Part shown: positions 14,483 through 16,430 of the stretch, piece after piece | How positions within the stretch are numbered: the first letter of the stretch is position 1 | Layout of the letters: each line of letters opens with the position of its first letter | Notes under the pieces: model-generated | Told to the model about the DNA's origin: nothing | Database searches by the model: none | The model's input: only the letters and a program-made list of their open reading frames with translations | Origin: Bacteriovoracaceae bacterium UBA6261 | Lineage (GTDB): Bacteria; Bdellovibrionota; Bacteriovoracia; Bacteriovoracales; Bacteriovoracaceae | DNA length: 16,430 bases | Assembly (NCBI GenBank): GCA_002440825.1 | Contig: DJVH01000045.1 | Coordinates: 1 to 16,430, forward strand | Direction: 5' to 3' | Position numbers and translations under genes: made by a program

Positions 14483-16430
14483 TAAGCGTCTACTCCGTGA
14501 CATTGTTTGTATTTCTTGCCAGAACCACAAGGACAAGGATCATTGCGGCCTACTCTAGGGTTGCCGCGCTTGATGGCCTGGGCCTCTTCTTTTCTGGTTT
14601 CTTCTTCAATCAATTTTTTATGCGCTTCCAGTTGAGCTTCCAGCTCTTCCTGATGGCGTTTTTGCAACTCTTCGATTTCATCTCTTGTATAAAGTCTTAC
14701 AGTGAAGAGGTTATTGACAATGGAACGCTTAACATTGCCCTTCATTGTTTCAAAAAGAGCAAATGATTCTTTTTTGTATTCAGTCAGAGGATCTTTCTGG
14801 GCATACGCGCGCAGGTTGATCCCTTCCTTAACATGATCCATTTGAAGAAGGTGGTCTTTCCAATGTTGATCGAAGCTTGAAAGCAGAATTTCGCGAAGAG
14901 CGTATCTGACTTGTTCCTCTTCGTGACCGGCAAACTTCTTTTCCAGAATTTTCTTTGCCGTTTCACCAAAATATCTTTCGAGTTCGTTGTCGAAAGTTTT
15001 CATGCATTCTTCAGCTGAAACTTCAAAATCTGTGTTGAACGTGTTCTTGAAACCGTTTTTCATTTCCGGCCAGTCCCAGTGATCAACTGGAATTTTCTTT
15101 TCTGGACGGTACACTTCAAGAAGCTCTATTGCGATGTCTTCGACCATCTCATTAACGAAGCCCATATTGTCCTGGTCATTGAGAATATCGCGGCGGATTT
15201 TATAGATAATACGACGTTGTTCGTTCATAACGTTATCGTATTCAAGAAGGTGCTTTCTGATATCGAAGTTGTGTGCTTCCACTTTCTTCTGCGCTTTTGC
15301 AATCGCATTGGAAATCATTTTGTGTTCAATCGGCTCGTCTTCTTTCATTCCCAGAGTGTTCATCAGTCCTGAAATTTTATCGGAGCCGAAAATTCTCATG
15401 AGGTCATCTTCAAGAGAAAGGAAGAACTTCGAGTTCCCTGGGTCTCCCTGACGTCCCGAACGACCGCGAAGCTGGTTGTCGATACGGCGTGATTCGTGTC
15501 TTTCCGTTCCGAGAATGTAAAGACCACCGGCCGCTTTAGTTTCCGGTGTCAGCTTAATATCAGTCCCGCGACCGGCCATGTTTGTAGCAATTGTTACGGC
15601 ACCCGGTTGACCTGCATTCTTGACGATTTCCGCTTCACGTTCGTGTTGTTTAGCGTTTAGAACTTCGTGTGGAACGCCTTCGGCCTTCAGGTATTTTGAA
15701 ATAAGTTCTGACGTTTCGATCGCAATCGTACCGACAAGAACCGGTTGTCCTTTGGCGTGGAGTTGCTTGATGAGTTCAGCAACAGCTTTGTACTTTGCAG
15801 CTTTGTTTTTGTAGATGATATCCGCTTCATCAATTCTTGCCATCGGAAGGTTGGTCGGAATAACGACAACGTCGAGGTTGTAAATTTTCTGGAATTCTTC
15901 CGCTTCAGTGTCAGCAGTACCAGTCATACCCGCAAGTTTTTTGTAAAGCTTGAAGTAGTTCTGGAAAGTGATCGAAGCAAGAGTTTGGTTTTCAGATTTA
16001 ATCTGGACACCTTCTTTTGCTTCTACTGCCTGGTGAAGACCGTCTGACCAGCGGGACCCTTCTTTTAAACGTCCTGTGAACTCATCAACGATGATGATCT
16101 GACCATCGCGGTTGACGTAATCGACATCAATCTTAAACAGAGCATGGGCCTTGAGCGCCTGATTCAAGTGGTGAAGCAGGTTAGAGTGTTCGATGTTGAA
16201 AAGGTTTTCAATTTTCAACAGTTCCTGAACACGGACAATCCCATCTTCAGTGAACATTGTCGTTCTTGCCTTTTCATCAATTGTATAATGAACCTCTTTT
16301 GAAAGTTGAGGAATGATATCGTTGGCAACGTAGTAAAGTGATGGATCTCCTTCACTTGGACCTGAGATAAGAAGCGGAGTTCTTGCTTCATCGATAAGGA
16401 TCGAGTCCACTTCATCCACGATACAAAAGT
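14482..16430 (-). CDS. secA: Preprotein translocase ATPase SecA (partial, N-terminus outside window)
   Basis: Motor ATPase that drives preproteins through SecYEG at the cytoplasmic membrane. The frame runs off the window: three further codons (F-C-I) precede the GTG at 16419, giving FCIVDEVDSILIDEARTPL, the Walker B region. By comparison with Escherichia coli SecA about 200 N-terminal residues are missing. Numbering from the GTG, the preprotein-crosslinking domain is roughly 15-160, TGTADTE is at 166-172, and the second nucleotide-binding domain carries MAGRGTDIKL (281-290) and RIDNQLRGRSGRQGDPG (312-328). The helical scaffold and wing contain FDQHWKDHL and INLRAYAQKDP (534-544). A charged linker leads to the zinc-binding tail with Cys 629, Cys 631, Cys 640 and His 641 (NDPCPCGSGKKYKQCHG). 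The stop overlaps the next start by one base. The internal GTG at 16419 is not the true start. Confidence 0.97.
   Translation of the reverse strand, partial: FCIVDEVDSILIDEARTPLLISGPSEGDPSLYYVANDIIPQLSKEVHYTIDEKARTTMFTEDGIVRVQELLKIENLFNIEHSNLLHHLNQALKAHALFKIDVDYVNRDGQIIIVDEFTGRLKEGSRWSDGLHQAVEAKEGVQIKSENQTLASITFQNYFKLYKKLAGMTGTADTEAEEFQKIYNLDVVVIPTNLPMARIDEADIIYKNKAAKYKAVAELIKQLHAKGQPVLVGTIAIETSELISKYLKAEGVPHEVLNAKQHEREAEIVKNAGQPGAVTIATNMAGRGTDIKLTPETKAAGGLYILGTERHESRRIDNQLRGRSGRQGDPGNSKFFLSLEDDLMRIFGSDKISGLMNTLGMKEDEPIEHKMISNAIAKAQKKVEAHNFDIRKHLLEYDNVMNEQRRIIYKIRRDILNDQDNMGFVNEMVEDIAIELLEVYRPEKKIPVDHWDWPEMKNGFKNTFNTDFEVSAEECMKTFDNELERYFGETAKKILEKKFAGHEEEQVRYALREILLSSFDQHWKDHLLQMDHVKEGINLRAYAQKDPLTEYKKESFALFETMKGNVKRSIVNNLFTVRLYTRDEIEELQKRHQEELEAQLEAHKKLIEEETRKEEAQAIKRGNPRVGRNDPCPCGSGKKYKQCHGVDA

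Noticed and set aside
16417..16419. GTG as the start of secA
   Set aside because: The frame stays open to the window edge and encodes F-C-I immediately before the conserved DEVD motif, so the gene simply continues outside.

Overview
The window looks like chromosomal DNA from a Gram-negative bacterium of moderate, AT-leaning composition, most plausibly a predatory Bdellovibrionota of the Bacteriovorax/Peredibacter type. That placement is inference. It rests on a mevalonate-pathway operon with Bacteroidota-like GHMP kinases in an organism that also has Sec-exported beta-barrel outer-membrane proteins, AAGGAA-type ribosome binding sites and an orphan family 3 solute-binding protein next to a sensor kinase. 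I see no phage genes, insertion sequences, CRISPR array, tRNA or rRNA. Coding density is very high and no gene-free stretch exceeds about 180 bases.

Layout. (1) Positions 1-4431, plus strand: a tight isoprenoid operon made of the tail of an unknown upstream gene, class II HMG-CoA reductase, a GYDIA-type GHMP kinase (best candidate for phosphomevalonate kinase), diphosphomevalonate decarboxylase and mevalonate kinase. Together these take HMG-CoA to isopentenyl diphosphate. (2) 4436-5227, minus: a divergent crotonase-fold protein, converging on the mevalonate operon, with its own promoter and one catalytic Glu replaced by His. (3) 5408-6611, minus: a 71-residue protein of unknown function followed by thioredoxin reductase, ending at a bidirectional-looking terminator. 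(4) 6732-9461, plus: two tandem exported proteins with a shared N-terminal domain, unlike linkers and C-terminal beta-barrel-like regions ending in Phe. They look like a paralogous pair. (5) 9462-16430, minus: secA (5' end outside the window), an acidic-linker protein with a YbjQ-like C-terminal domain, aerobic glycerol-3-phosphate dehydrogenase, a membrane histidine kinase and a periplasmic solute-binding protein. Junctions here are one-base overlap, zero gap, 51 bases and four-base overlap, so translational coupling is likely through much of the run.

Most of the window is housekeeping metabolism and secretion. The parts that merit a second look are the GYDIA kinase as phosphomevalonate kinase, the altered crotonase active site, the barrel-protein pair, the YbjQ-like protein coupled to secA, and the kinase/solute-binding-protein pair with a perfect dyad in front of it. 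I found no clear sign of an entirely new defence or mobile system.
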